From positions 310,001 through 374,000 of the forward strand of contig NZ_JACHOR010000003.1 of NCBI RefSeq assembly GCF_014199945.1: DNA of 64,000 nt, read 5' to 3'. A program made the translations under genes and the position numbers. This document shows positions 14,802 through 23,553 of this stretch, piece after piece (position 1 is the stretch's first letter; each line of letters starts with the position of its first letter). The notes beneath the pieces were generated by a model. It saw nothing but the letters and a program-made list of their open reading frames with translations, was not told the DNA's origin and made no database searches. This DNA comes from Brevundimonas variabilis (lineage in GTDB: Bacteria; Pseudomonadota; Alphaproteobacteria; Caulobacterales; Caulobacteraceae).

Positions 14802-17528
14802 CTAGAACAGCTTGCGCAGGTTCAGCGACACCACGCGGCCCTGGGGATCCAGGCGGTCGCGCTGGTAACCGATCGGCGTGATGCCCGTCTGGTCCGTCAC
14901 CTCGAGCCGCGAGTCGAACAGGTTCTGCACGCCGACATTGATGCGGGCATTCTTCAGCCAGGGGAATTTGGTCAGCATGTTGGCCCGCTGGTTGAAGTCG
15001 AGGAAGGCGTTCAGGTTGACCGTGGTCTGGCCCGAGAAGAACAGGTCCTGACCATTGGTACCGCCATCCACCCGGGTCCCCTCACGCCAGTTGGCGTTCA
15101 GGAAGCTGCCGAAGCCGTTGCGGAAGACACCGCCCTGCACCTGGATCTCGTTCCGGGGCTGTCCGCCACGCCCGCCGACGGCACCGCCGTCCAGCAGGTC
15201 GATGACCGGCAGATTGTCGCGAATGGTGATCTCGTCCTGGAAACGGACCGTGTGGTAGATCGACAGATTGAACCGGCCCTGCCCCGGAAGTTGGGGCGAG
15301 CCACCACGGCGAACTCCGCCTCCCCCGCCCCCGGGACCACCCTGCTGAACCGTGAAGGAACCGCCGCCACCACCAGCGCCGGGGGGACGACCGCCGCCCC
15401 CGCCGAAGCCGCCGAAGCCGCCACCGGGTCGACCGCCCCCGAGGCGAGACATGGCGGCCGCCGCCGCATTGGGCGTGCCGAAGGCCTTCGAGAAGTTGAA
15501 GCCGGTGCGAAGTTCCTGACGCTCGGCGCTGGCATAATTCACCGCGCGCGCGTCGAACGCGACCAGGCGGCCGGTCGCGTCACGCGTGAACCGGCCCGGG
15601 AAGGCCGCCTCGAGGTCGGGGGTAATGGTCGGGAAGCTGGCGACCTGATCCTCGATCTCGCTCGCCGTGTAGTTGGTGCTGAACGTCAGGTCGCGGGCGG
15701 ACCAAGGCTTGAAATTCACTCCCAGCTTCCAGACGGTGCGGCTGTCGGACAGCAGGTCCGCATTGCCACCGTCGGTCCGAAGCACGGTGACCGTCTGGCC
15801 CGTGGCGAAGTCGAACACCTGGACGTTCGGGGTCACGACAGAGGGATCATTGAGTTGCTGAATGCTGGGCGCGGCCTCTTCCAGCGTCACGGAGCCGACG
15901 AAGGACAGGGGCTCGATCGGGGTCCAGTTCAGACCCCCGCCCAGGGTCGTCAGGCCCCCGAAGTCCGACAGTTCCTCGTAGCCAAAATTGACGTTGGCCG
16001 AGAGGTCGCCGAAGCCACCAAGGACCTCACGCTGGCGATTGGTCAGCGGGGCCGTCAGATTGCCCTGGATCCGGTAGCGGTCGCGCGACAGCGAGGTCTC
16101 GGTGGTCAGGCCGTTTCTGAAACTCTCCGAGTCCAGCGAACGCGTGTCGGCACCGATGGTCACCGTGCCGTTCACGCCGCCGGCGGGGAGTTCGAAGACG
16201 TCGCCGGCCAGAACCAGTTCGCCGCTGACGAGGCTGGACACCGAGCGTGCCGTGTCATCGGCAAAGCGGTTCAGCAGATTGTCCGGCAGCGCGCCGAACG
16301 GATTGACCGTGCCCGCCGTCACCCCGGCCTGGAGCGCGGTGGTGTCGAAGCCGCGGCCGGTCTGGGTCTCGGTTTCGGTCCGGTTGTAGTTGCCGTTGAA
16401 CGTCCAGCGGTAGTCGCCGATGAACCCGTCAAGAACCGTGGCGGCCTCGAACTCCAGGGTATCGACGGTGCGGGCCAGGGCGTCCGGCTGATCGAGATAC
16501 CGGTAGAGCTGGGTGTTGTTCGCGAAGGGCGAGAAGGCCGATCCGGTCGGGATGTTCAGCAGGAGACCCGGCAGACCCAGGAAACTTTCGCTGGTCGAAT
16601 CCTCGATGCTGGCCCGGATCGTGCCGGACGTCGTGTTGTTCAGGTCCCGGGTCAACGAGCCGCTGGCCGAGTTCTCGCTGCGGCGCGCCAGCAGGGTCCT
16701 GTAGGCGATCAGGTCCTCGGGCGAGGTCTGGCCCGCACCGGCCGCGAAATCGGCGAGGGATGCCCGGCCATTCGTGGCTGATCCGGGAACTGCGGCAATC
16801 ACGACACCGGGAAGGCGGGGATCAAGCAGCGCACCCCGGGGGGCCCCCGTGACGGTCCCACCCAGCGAGAAGGGCCCGGCATCGGCCGTGCGGGTGATGT
16901 CGCGCTCGTCTTCGTACAGGGCACCGTCATCCTGACGTTCCAGGTCGAAGGACCAGCGATCGCCCTCCTGAATGCGGAACAGATTGGTTTCGAACTCGGT
17001 CGAGGTCCGGCCGCCCTGTGTGGGGCCCCGGACCTGTGCCTGGGCGGTCACGGCGCGAAACTGGGCCTTGAGCACGAAGTTCACGACCCGCTGGTCGGCG
17101 GTATAGCCATAGGTCAGGGCGACCTCTTCCGGCAGGATCTCCGTGCGCTCGATGGCCTCGAACGGAATGCCCTGGATCTCGCGGAAGCCCGAGATGCGTC
17201 GGCCGTTGACCAGCAGGATGGGTCCGGCATCGGCCCGGCCCCGGTTGCTGCGCGTCAGCGGCTCAAGCGCTGTCAGAAGCTCGGCGATATTGCCGGCCCC
17301 ATAGGCACGGAGCTGTTCGGCATCCAGCACGATGTCGGGCGAGATGTCTCCCTGGACCGACCCGCGGGGGCGCTGGCCCGTCACCACCACCTCGCCAAGG
17401 TCAACGACCTCTTCCTGGGCGCTGCGCGGGCGCTCCTGCTGAGCAGAGACCTCGGACGCTGGGACAGCGACGGCTGCCGTCGGCTCAATGGCAGTCAGGG
17501 CGGTAAACGCCAACGCAAGAAGGGTCAT
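14802..17528 (-). CDS. TonB-dependent receptor with glycine-rich loop
   Basis: Outer-membrane receptor, 908 residues from ATG 17528 (MTLLALAFTALTAIEPTAAV signal peptide). TonB box region VVDLGEVVVTGQRPRG, secretin/TonB plug with QLRAYGAGNIAELLTALEPL, PILLVNGRRISGFREIQGIP and RTEILPEEVALTYGY; barrel ends RVVSLNLRKLF. The plug is of the shorter 'ILPEEVALTYGY' type seen in sphingomonads and Caulobacterales. In the barrel there is a stretch of about 60 residues that is mostly Gly with Pro, Arg and Phe (coded near 15290-15450), which must form a flexible loop. It sits between bamD and recN, genes usually adjacent. Ligand unknown. Confidence 0.9.
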   Translation of the reverse strand: MTLLALAFTALTAIEPTAAVAVPASEVSAQQERPRSAQEEVVDLGEVVVTGQRPRGSVQGDISPDIVLDAEQLRAYGAGNIAELLTALEPLTRSNRGRADAGPILLVNGRRISGFREIQGIPFEAIERTEILPEEVALTYGYTADQRVVNFVLKAQFRAVTAQAQVRGPTQGGRTSTEFETNLFRIQEGDRWSFDLERQDDGALYEDERDITRTADAGPFSLGGTVTGAPRGALLDPRLPGVVIAAVPGSATNGRASLADFAAGAGQTSPEDLIAYRTLLARRSENSASGSLTRDLNNTTSGTIRASIEDSTSESFLGLPGLLLNIPTGSAFSPFANNTQLYRYLDQPDALARTVDTLEFEAATVLDGFIGDYRWTFNGNYNRTETETQTGRGFDTTALQAGVTAGTVNPFGALPDNLLNRFADDTARSVSSLVSGELVLAGDVFELPAGGVNGTVTIGADTRSLDSESFRNGLTTETSLSRDRYRIQGNLTAPLTNRQREVLGGFGDLSANVNFGYEELSDFGGLTTLGGGLNWTPIEPLSFVGSVTLEEAAPSIQQLNDPSVVTPNVQVFDFATGQTVTVLRTDGGNADLLSDSRTVWKLGVNFKPWSARDLTFSTNYTASEIEDQVASFPTITPDLEAAFPGRFTRDATGRLVAFDARAVNYASAERQELRTGFNFSKAFGTPNAAAAAMSRLGGGRPGGGFGGFGGGGGRPPGAGGGGGSFTVQQGGPGGGGGGVRRGGSPQLPGQGRFNLSIYHTVRFQDEITIRDNLPVIDLLDGGAVGGRGGQPRNEIQVQGGVFRNGFGSFLNANWREGTRVDGGTNGQDLFFSGQTTVNLNAFLDFNQRANMLTKFPWLKNARINVGVQNLFDSRLEVTDQTGITPIGYQRDRLDPQGRVVSLNLRKLF

Positions 17529-17558
17529 GAAAACTCGGGTTCGGTGGGAGGGTCGTAT

Positions 17559-17610
17559 GTCCGCTAACGGTCGAGCGGACCGATTCCGTCGCTTACCCTG
17601 ACGGGTAAGC
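17559..17610. promoter_or_regulatory. Two tandem inverted repeats upstream of the TonB receptor
   Basis: GTCCGCT at 17559-17565 pairs with AGCGGAC at 17574-17580, and GCTTACCC at 17591-17598 pairs with GGGTAAGC at 17603-17610 across TGAC. They lie 30-80 bases upstream of the receptor start. Neither is followed by a T-run on the minus strand, so an operator or leader structure is more likely than a terminator for bamD. The regulator is unknown. Confidence 0.45.
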
Positions 17611-17707
17611 ACGTACAACTTTGCAGCAGGAATCCTTACGCCGAGTGGCGTTCGCCCGGAATTTTCCCTGTTGGGTCAAAATGTCGCGACAGGAAGTCCG
17701 TCTCGCG

Positions 17708-18565
17708 TCAGCCCGGGATCAGCCGCCGCAGCCAGCTTTCCCGCTGACCTGTCGGGGCCGCATCAGGGGTCGCGCCTTCTTCGACCAGCAAGGCATAGGC
17801 TTCGGAATACCAGGGGCTGCCCGGGTAGTTGTAGCCGAGGACCGCGCCGTTGCGGATCGCCTCATCCTTCAGACCCAGCATCAGATAGGTCTCGACCAGT
17901 CGGTACAGGGCTTCGGGAGCGTGCGACGTGCGCTGATAGGCTTCGTTGTCGATCACCGCCTTGTAGCGCCCGATGGCCGCCAGCGGCTGGTTGGCGCGCT
18001 GATAGTAGCGGCCGATGTTCATTTCCTTGCCGGCCAGCTGGTCATTGACCATGTCAATCTTGACGGCAGCGTCCGTGGCATAGGGCGTCTGGGGATAGCG
18101 GCGAGCCACATCCCGCAGACCCTGCAACGCGGCCTCGGCACGGGCCTGGTCACGCCCCACGTCCACGATCTGCTCGAAATTGCAGGTTGCGCGCATGTAG
18201 AAGGCATAGGCGGCCGACGGGCTGCCCGGGAACAGCTGGATGAACCGGTCGGACGCCGCAATCGATTCGGCGTAGTTGCCGTTCTGGTAGTAGGCGTAGA
18301 TCTGCATCAGGATCGCGCGTCGCGACCATTCCGAATACGGATGCTGGCGCTCGACTTCCTGGAAATAGTCGACGGCATCGGCCCAGCGCCGGCTTTCGAG
18401 GCGCTGGTAGCCAGTATTGTAGAGCAGTTCGACCGGGCGCTCTTCATAGGCCAGCTTCGGGCGATTGCGGGCACCGCCACAGGCGGCCACGGTGACCGTG
18501 GTCGCCATCAGGGCAATCAGCACCAGTCCGGTACGAAACTTTGAAGCAGGCAACGGTAACCTCAT
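17708..18565 (-). CDS. bamD: Outer membrane protein assembly factor BamD
   Basis: Lipoprotein of the BAM complex that folds beta-barrel proteins into the outer membrane. Lipobox VAAC with Cys29 after a hydrophobic signal (LVLIALMATTVTVAAC). TPR-like repeats carry the YfiO hallmarks: ERPVELLYNTGYQRLESRRW, YFQEVERQHPYSEWSRRAIL, DRFIQLFPGSPSAAYAFYMR and RYPQTPYATDAAVKIDMVND. 285 residues from ATG 18565; the long upstream extension is rejected because the lipoprotein signal fixes the start. Divergent from prs across a 171-base gap. Confidence 0.93.
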   Translation of the reverse strand: MRLPLPASKFRTGLVLIALMATTVTVAACGGARNRPKLAYEERPVELLYNTGYQRLESRRWADAVDYFQEVERQHPYSEWSRRAILMQIYAYYQNGNYAESIAASDRFIQLFPGSPSAAYAFYMRATCNFEQIVDVGRDQARAEAALQGLRDVARRYPQTPYATDAAVKIDMVNDQLAGKEMNIGRYYQRANQPLAAIGRYKAVIDNEAYQRTSHAPEALYRLVETYLMLGLKDEAIRNGAVLGYNYPGSPWYSEAYALLVEEGATPDAAPTGQRESWLRRLIPG

Positions 18566-18736
18566 GACACCCAGGGGACGGAACGCCTCGCGCCGCGCCG
18601 ATCGTGACTGCGTCTCTACACCAGCGATCGGGCTCAGGCCAATGCGGGCTTGCCCCGGTCGGATGCGCTGGTAAAGAGCGCGCAGAAATACACGGTCGTC
18701 TTTGGCGGCGTGATGACGGCGAAAGGATGACCGGCC

Positions 18737-19672
18737 ATGAAGCTGCTCGCAGGCAACTCCAACCGGACCCTGGCCCAGGCCATTGCGGCCCACCTCGACA
18801 TGCCCCTGACCCGGGCACAGGTGAAGCGGTTCGCCGACAACGAGGTCTTTGCCGTCATCGAGGAAAATGTCCGCGGCGAGGACGTCTTCATCATCCAGTC
18901 GACCAGCTATCCGGCCAACGACAACCTGATGGAACTGCTGATCATCACCGACGCCTTGGTTCGAGCATCGGCGCGACGGATCACGGCCGTGATGCCCTAC
19001 TTCGGCTATGCCCGCCAGGATCGGAAGACCGGAGGCCGCACGCCGATTTCCGCGAAGCTTGTTGCGAACCTGATTACCCGGGCCGGCGCGGACCGCGTGC
19101 TGACAATGGACCTGCATGCCGGCCAGATTCAGGGCTTCTTCGACATCCCCACCGACAATCTGGTCGCCACGCCCGTGCTCGCCGCCGATATCCGTGAACA
19201 CTATGTCCGCGACGGCGAACTGATGATCGTCTCGCCCGACGTCGGCGGGGTGGTCCGGGCCCGGTCGCTGGCGGAGCGACTGAACGTCGACCTGGCCATC
19301 GTCGACAAGCGGCGCCCGAAGGCGGGCGAGAGCGAAGTCATGAACATCATCGGCGACGTCCAGGGACGGCGATGCATCCTGTTCGACGATATCGTGGATT
19401 CAGGCGGCACCCTCGTGAATGCAGCCAAGGCGCTGATCGACGCCGGCGCGACCGAGGTCTCGGCCTACATCAGCCACGGCGTGCTGTCGGGACCGGCCGT
19501 CCAGCGCGTGTCCGAGGGTCCCCTGAAGGAACTGGTGATCACCGACTCGATCGAGCAGCCTCACGAAGTTTTGAACTGCAAGAAAATCCGCACGGTTCCC
19601 GTCGCGCCCTTGATCGGAGAGGCAATTCGCCGGATCGCCAACGAGGAATCGGTCTCCAAGCTGTTCGATTAA
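18737..19672 (+). CDS. prs: Ribose-phosphate pyrophosphokinase
   Basis: Makes PRPP from ribose 5-phosphate and ATP, feeding nucleotide, histidine and tryptophan synthesis; cytoplasmic hexamer. Complete class I enzyme, 311 residues. The flexible loop [20 protein letters not shown], the divalent-metal motif [18 protein letters not shown], the [17 protein letters not shown] segment and the PRPP loop [20 protein letters not shown] are all present. The start ATG is preceded by AAAGGA. It is divergent from bamD; the following lipoprotein gene is on the same strand. Confidence 0.95.
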   Translation: MKLLAGNSNRTLAQAIAAHLDMPLTRAQVKRFADNEVFAVIEENVRGEDVFIIQSTSYPANDNLMELLIITDALVRASARRITAVMPYFGYARQDRKTGGRTPISAKLVANLITRAGADRVLTMDLHAGQIQGFFDIPTDNLVATPVLAADIREHYVRDGELMIVSPDVGGVVRARSLAERLNVDLAIVDKRRPKAGESEVMNIIGDVQGRRCILFDDIVDSGGTLVNAAKALIDAGATEVSAYISHGVLSGPAVQRVSEGPLKELVITDSIEQPHEVLNCKKIRTVPVAPLIGEAIRRIANEESVSKLFD

Positions 19673-19760
19673 CGCCTCGATAACCACGACCACCGCCTTA
19701 TAAGCGCCAACAGTAATGGCGCATTCATTGCGCTTCGCGTCCTCGTGGGAAAATCCGTTC

Positions 19761-20906
19761 ATGAACTCGTCGCTCGTGCGCCGTGGCCTTTCGATGGCTG
19801 CCCTCGCCGCCGCCATGATCCTGGCATCCTGCGAAAGCGGCCCGTCTGCCGCCGAAATCGAAGCCCAGAGACTGGCGGCGGAAGCCGCTGCCGCCGCCGC
19901 GCGGAAGCCCCCGGCGATCGCCCTGAACGACAGCGTCGCGCAGGCTGCGTCCATCTACGTGACCTTCATGCGCGATACGGCACAGATGCGCGGTGGCTTC
20001 ACCAGCGCCGAAGCCATCCAGGAGGCTCTGCGGAAAGGCACGGCCTATGATCCGGCCCAGCTTTCGCGCGGCATGATTGCCTATGCCTCGATCATCGCGC
20101 TGCAGTCACCGGAGTTCGTCGCAGGGGTCGGCCAGTACGGCATCAATCCAACGCAACGCCAGCAGATGATCGCGGCCATCACGGCGGACCCGGCCTATGC
20201 AGCGGTGCTGCCCGGTGCGGAACACGCGGCGGGTCTGATCATCGCGACCCTCGCCAGAGACATCACCGCACTGACGGACGCAGCCGAATCGATCGAGGCC
20301 GACGCCTATACGATCCAGGAGCGCAATGACCCGCGCCGGGCCTGGGCCGTGGCCCATATCGCCGACCGGAACAGCCGTCTTCAGGACGCGAAGACCAACT
20401 CGGCCGGCACGATGCTGCCGTCCGCAGCCGAGGCGGCCGCCCTGTTTGCTGCCGCCAACAGCGGAGCGGGTCTGAATATCGAAGCCCCGACCCGCAGGCC
20501 GCCCTACACACCCGCCATCGCAAACGCACTTGCGATTGCTGCCCTTGCGGCGCTCGGCGCAGCCGGTGACGAGGCCAGGGTCAACACCGACGCGCTTCAG
20601 ACGGACAGCAGCACCGAGTTCTGCCTGAACATCTCCAAGCTGAACCTCTATCAGTGCCTTGCAGCATCGCGGCCGAGCTATGAGGACATGTTCTGCGTGG
20701 GACGGCATGTGGTCCGCGATCTGGCGTCCTGCACGCAGGGCTCGGCGATCGTGATCCCCACAGGCTTTGTGTCGGATCCGGTGACGTCCGCACGCACCCC
20801 GGCGATCACGCCGACACCGATCGCCTCCCCGGCTCCGGTCCCGACCCCTGTCCAGTCCTCGACCACGTCCAGCCTGAACAGCGGCGCACCCTATCAGCCG
20901 AACTAA
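19761..20906 (+). CDS. Uncharacterised lipoprotein with long helical domain
   Basis: No known family recognised. Lipobox LASC with Cys24 (MAALAAAMILASC); the start at ATG 19761 precedes the signal, while an upstream ATG at 19716 gives an implausible extension. After an Ala/Glu coiled-coil-like stretch (IEAQRLAAEAAAAAAR) comes a mainly alpha-helical domain of about 250 residues with YVTFMRDTAQMRGGF, YASIIALQSPEFVAGVGQYG and a later four-cysteine part (FCLNISKLNLYQCLA, MFCVGRHVVRDLASC). It ends in a long Pro/Thr/Ser tail. Probably anchored in the outer membrane facing the periplasm. The helical block resembles cell-wall-associated proteins of Caulobacterales, but function is unknown. Confidence 0.72.
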   Translation: MNSSLVRRGLSMAALAAAMILASCESGPSAAEIEAQRLAAEAAAAAARKPPAIALNDSVAQAASIYVTFMRDTAQMRGGFTSAEAIQEALRKGTAYDPAQLSRGMIAYASIIALQSPEFVAGVGQYGINPTQRQQMIAAITADPAYAAVLPGAEHAAGLIIATLARDITALTDAAESIEADAYTIQERNDPRRAWAVAHIADRNSRLQDAKTNSAGTMLPSAAEAAALFAAANSGAGLNIEAPTRRPPYTPAIANALAIAALAALGAAGDEARVNTDALQTDSSTEFCLNISKLNLYQCLAASRPSYEDMFCVGRHVVRDLASCTQGSAIVIPTGFVSDPVTSARTPAITPTPIASPAPVPTPVQSSTTSSLNSGAPYQPN

Positions 20907-21066
20907 ATCGGGCGCTCTGGCCCTCGCCGACGACAACTGACCTGCAGGCAGTTGCGCATCCGGTGTCTTGCGTGTAATGACCCGCGCTCTTGAATTCGAG
21001 GGTCCATGACCCCGCCGCACGGCCATGAAAAGTCGTGCAGGCGTTTTTGTTATTGAGGCGAGCCAG

Positions 21067-21753
21067 ATGGCCGAGATCATCCTGAACGTTGACGTTCGCG
21101 AAAACACCGGCACCGGTGGTGCCCGCGCGGCGCGTCGCGCCGGTTCCGTCCCCGGCATCCTGTACGGTGGTGACAAGGCTCCGGTCGCCATCTCGGTGAA
21201 CGAGAAGGACTTCCGCAAGTCGCTCTACACCGGCAAGCTGCTGGGCCACCTGGTCACGCTCAAGTACGGTGACGAGACCCAGCCGGTCATCGCCCGTGAC
21301 GTCCAATTCGACCCGGTTTCGGACCGCCCGCTCCACTTCGACCTGATGCGCGTCGACGCCAAGCAGACGATCACGATCGAAGTGCCCGTTCACTTCATCA
21401 ACCAGGACCAGTGCGCCGCCTTCCGTCAGGGCGGGACGCTGGAAATCGTGCGTCACACGGTCGAGATCTCGGTTCAGGCCGACCACATTCCGGAAGATCT
21501 GGTTGTCGACCTGAAGGGTCACAAGCTGGGCGACTCCATCCGCATCTCGGACATCAAGCTGCCCAAGGGCGTCGAGCCCACCATCAGCGACCGTGACTTC
21601 ATGATCGCCTCGATCAAGGTGTCGTCGGCTGCCATCGCCATCGACCAGATCGAAGAAGCCATTGCCGAAGAGCAGGCCGAAGCCGAAGCCGCCGCTGTCG
21701 AAGCCGGCGACGTTCCGGCCACCGAGCAGGACGAAGACGCGACGGAAGCCTGA
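21067..21753 (+). CDS. rplY: Ribosomal protein L25 (CTC family, long form)
   Basis: Binds 5S rRNA in the large subunit. The N-terminal L25 domain shows ENTGTGGARAARRAGSVPGI and LYGGDKAPVAISV; the C-terminal TL5/CTC domain continues to ISDIKLPKGVEPTISD. A final Glu/Ala-rich acidic tail (about the last 45 residues) is typical of alphaproteobacterial L25. 228 residues from ATG 21067 with GAGGCGAG just upstream; the longer frame from 21025 is not needed. Followed by a clear intrinsic terminator, so it forms its own transcript upstream of the toxin-antitoxin pair. Confidence 0.94.
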   Translation: MAEIILNVDVRENTGTGGARAARRAGSVPGILYGGDKAPVAISVNEKDFRKSLYTGKLLGHLVTLKYGDETQPVIARDVQFDPVSDRPLHFDLMRVDAKQTITIEVPVHFINQDQCAAFRQGGTLEIVRHTVEISVQADHIPEDLVVDLKGHKLGDSIRISDIKLPKGVEPTISDRDFMIASIKVSSAAIAIDQIEEAIAEEQAEAEAAAVEAGDVPATEQDEDATEA

Positions 21754-21777
21754 TCGCTTTCAGCGAGACCCACAATC

Positions 21778-21809
21778 ACCCCGCCTCGGGAAACCGGGGC
21801 GGGGTTTTT
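21778..21809 (+). terminator. Intrinsic terminator after rplY
   Basis: Stem CCCCGCCTCGG / CCGGGGCGGGG with one mismatch, loop GAAA, followed by TTTTT at 21805-21809. It separates rplY from the toxin-antitoxin genes. Confidence 0.9.
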
Positions 21810-21854
21810 CGTATCCGGATTGCCCGGATCAAGGTGGCGCGCTACCTTGCGACC

Positions 21855-22079
21855 ATGAACATTCACCTGCCCAAGCCAGACAAGTACAAGGCCTATCGGG
21901 CTCGCAAGAAGGCGGCGGGGCTGAAGCAGGTGCGCATCTGGACCCTGGACCCCGAAATGCCGGGGTTCCGTGAAGCGATGAATGCCGCCCTCGTGAGGGA
22001 GCTGAACAGCGCGGAGGCGCAACATCTCCAGGATAGCAGTGATGCCAATGCCGCCGACATCTGGCGGGACCTGCCGTAA
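21855..22079 (+). CDS. MazE-type antitoxin (DUF3018 family)
   Basis: Small 74-residue protein; recognised as the DUF3018/antitoxin MazE-like family by KPDKYKAYRARKKAAGLKQV followed by RIWTLDPEMPGFREAMN. It should bind DNA to repress its own operon and neutralise the toxin next to it. The TAA stop overlaps the ATG of the toxin gene by one base (TAATG), the classic antitoxin-first coupling. ATG 21855 is favoured over the in-frame upstream ATG at 21834, which lies in the region just after the rplY terminator. The pair lies between rplY and pth, genes that are usually adjacent. Confidence 0.83.
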   Translation: MNIHLPKPDKYKAYRARKKAAGLKQVRIWTLDPEMPGFREAMNAALVRELNSAEAQHLQDSSDANAADIWRDLP

Positions 22080-22411
22080 TGAGACGATGTGATGTGGTCA
22101 TTGTCGCCCTGCCCGGCGACAAACCCAGACCCGCGCTTGTTCTTCAGTCAGATGAGCTGCTGCAATCGGCCAGCGTGCTTGTCTGTCCCTTCACCAGCGG
22201 CCTCGAGTTCGCCTCACCCCATCGTGTGGTGCTGGAGCCCGCCACCGCAAACGGATTGAGGTCCGCCTCAGTCCTGATGACCGAGAAGATGCAGGCCATC
22301 CGTCGCGAGAAATGCGGCGACGTGATCGGACACCTCACGGCTTCGGAAATGGCGGTCGTCGAACCGCAGCTGGCCTTTGTCCTCGGCCTCGGATCGACAG
22401 GAACGTCCTGA
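22079..22411 (+). CDS. MazF/PemK-type toxin
   Basis: Predicted sequence-specific mRNA interferase of 110 residues. The PemK/MazF fold is seen in RRCDVVIVALPGDKPRPALV (the Gly-x-x-Lys-x-RPALV motif), VLVCPFTSGLEFASPHRVVL and the C-terminal GHLTASEMAVVEPQLAFVLG helix. The Arg of KPRPALV and the Thr of CPFTS correspond to the catalytic pair in this family. Co-translated with the upstream antitoxin. Its stop lies four bases before the pth start, so read-through into pth is likely. Confidence 0.87.
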   Translation: MRRCDVVIVALPGDKPRPALVLQSDELLQSASVLVCPFTSGLEFASPHRVVLEPATANGLRSASVLMTEKMQAIRREKCGDVIGHLTASEMAVVEPQLAFVLGLGSTGTS

Positions 22412-22415
22412 CACC

Positions 22416-23045
22416 ATGATCATCCTCGCAGGCCTCGGCAATCCGGGTCCCAAATACCAGAACAACCGCCACAACATCGGCTTCATGGCCGTGGACGAGA
22501 TCGCGCGTCGCTGGCGCTTCGGGCCGGAGCGGGCGAAATTCCAGTCTGTCGTGCGCGATGGCGAGGTCGACACACCCGCGGGTCCGGTCAAGGTGCTGCT
22601 GATGAAGCCCCAGACCTTCATGAACGAGAGCGGCCGGGCCGTTGGCGAGGCCGCCCGCTTCTACAAGATCAAGCCCGCCGACATCATCGTCTTCCACGAC
22701 GAGATCGACCTGGCCCCCGGACGGTTCCGCATGAAGACAGGCGGCGGGGCCGCCGGCCAGAACGGCATCCGTTCGATGATCAGCCATGTGGGGGCCGAAT
22801 TCCGCCGTGGCCGCCTGGGGATCGGTCATCCGGGCGACAAGACGCTGGTGATGCCGCATGTGCTGGGCGACTTCCACAAGGCCGAACAGCCCTGGCTCGA
22901 GGCCCTGCTGAACGCCTGCGCGGACGCCCTGCCCTTTGCCCTGGCCGGTGAGGACGAGCGGTATCAGGGGGAGGTGCTGCGGCTGGCACCCGCACCCAAA
23001 TTCAGTCCGCGCCAGGCGGCCGAGGCTGCCCGCAAGGGCGAATAG
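22416..23045 (+). CDS. pth: Peptidyl-tRNA hydrolase
   Basis: Releases peptides from prematurely dropped peptidyl-tRNA. All family signatures are visible: GLGNPGPKYQNNRHNIGF with catalytic His19, KPQTFMNESGRAV, and VFHDEIDLAPGRFRMKTGGG with GGAAGQNGIRSMI. 209 residues from ATG 22416; the start at 22377 is discounted because it would overlap the toxin gene. A C-terminal tail rich in Ala, Lys and Arg (FSPRQAAEAARKGE) is common in alphaproteobacteria. It is transcribed in the same direction as rplY and ychF but separated from both by extra genes. Confidence 0.94.
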   Translation: MIILAGLGNPGPKYQNNRHNIGFMAVDEIARRWRFGPERAKFQSVVRDGEVDTPAGPVKVLLMKPQTFMNESGRAVGEAARFYKIKPADIIVFHDEIDLAPGRFRMKTGGGAAGQNGIRSMISHVGAEFRRGRLGIGHPGDKTLVMPHVLGDFHKAEQPWLEALLNACADALPFALAGEDERYQGEVLRLAPAPKFSPRQAAEAARKGE

Positions 23046-23087
23046 TCGCGCTGGTCATTCAGTCCTGCCAAGGCTAAGGCGATCATC

Positions 23088-23480
23088 GTGAACCGCCCGG
23101 CATCCGAATCCTGGTCGACATTCCGCTCGCTGGCCTTCCTGGCCGCGACATTCGCGATCGTGCTTGGCACCCTGATGCCGTTCGCGGCCATGGCGGCCTC
23201 GGTCCCCGGTCAGCCGATCGTGCTGTGTTCGGTGGAAGGCCCCCGCACGATCCAGTCGGGTGGCCCCACGGAAGAGCACCCTGAGGACGGCCTGTCCGGG
23301 GCGAAATGCGCCGCCTGTGTCATGCCACTGCCCGGGGTCCTGCCCCCGCCCCCGGTGCCGGAGCCCGCTCCCGTCGTCCGGATCGTCGCAGCGATCGACC
23401 ACGCTCCGCTCTCGACCAGCCCTCCGCCCCCGGCCCGCGCCCCGCCGCGCCCGTACTCCACCGCTCCACCGCAAGCCTGA
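23088..23480 (+). CDS. DUF2946 protein, candidate copper-sensing upstream ORF (CruR-like)
   Basis: 130-residue protein starting at GTG 23088. A hydrophobic N-terminal segment (about 13-36, SLAFLAATFAIVLGTLMPFA) is followed by a short domain with the motif C74-A-A-C77 (GAKCAACVMPLPG). After it comes a proline-rich part, ending with RAPP at residues 117-120 (bases 23436-23447) and RPY. A DUF2946 protein with a CXXC motif and a C-terminal RAPP motif is the Bordetella copper-responsive upstream ORF type: nascent-chain sensing of copper controls Rho-dependent termination of the downstream TonB receptor operon. Here it likewise heads a TonB receptor and PepSY operon. Both motifs are seen; the mechanism in this organism is inferred. 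Confidence 0.8.
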   Translation: MNRPASESWSTFRSLAFLAATFAIVLGTLMPFAAMAASVPGQPIVLCSVEGPRTIQSGGPTEEHPEDGLSGAKCAACVMPLPGVLPPPPVPEPAPVVRIVAAIDHAPLSTSPPPPARAPPRPYSTAPPQA

Positions 23481-23553
23481 ACCAGACCGCCAAGCAAGGC
23501 GCGCGACCGCACGACGGCGCGCGCATGACTGTCTCTGTTTCAGGAAATCCCCC

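Noticed and set aside
19671..19688. CtrA-binding site (TTAA-N7-TTAA) after prs
   Set aside because: TTAACGCCTCGATAACC has only one exact half and lies too far from a mapped promoter; no support beyond chance.
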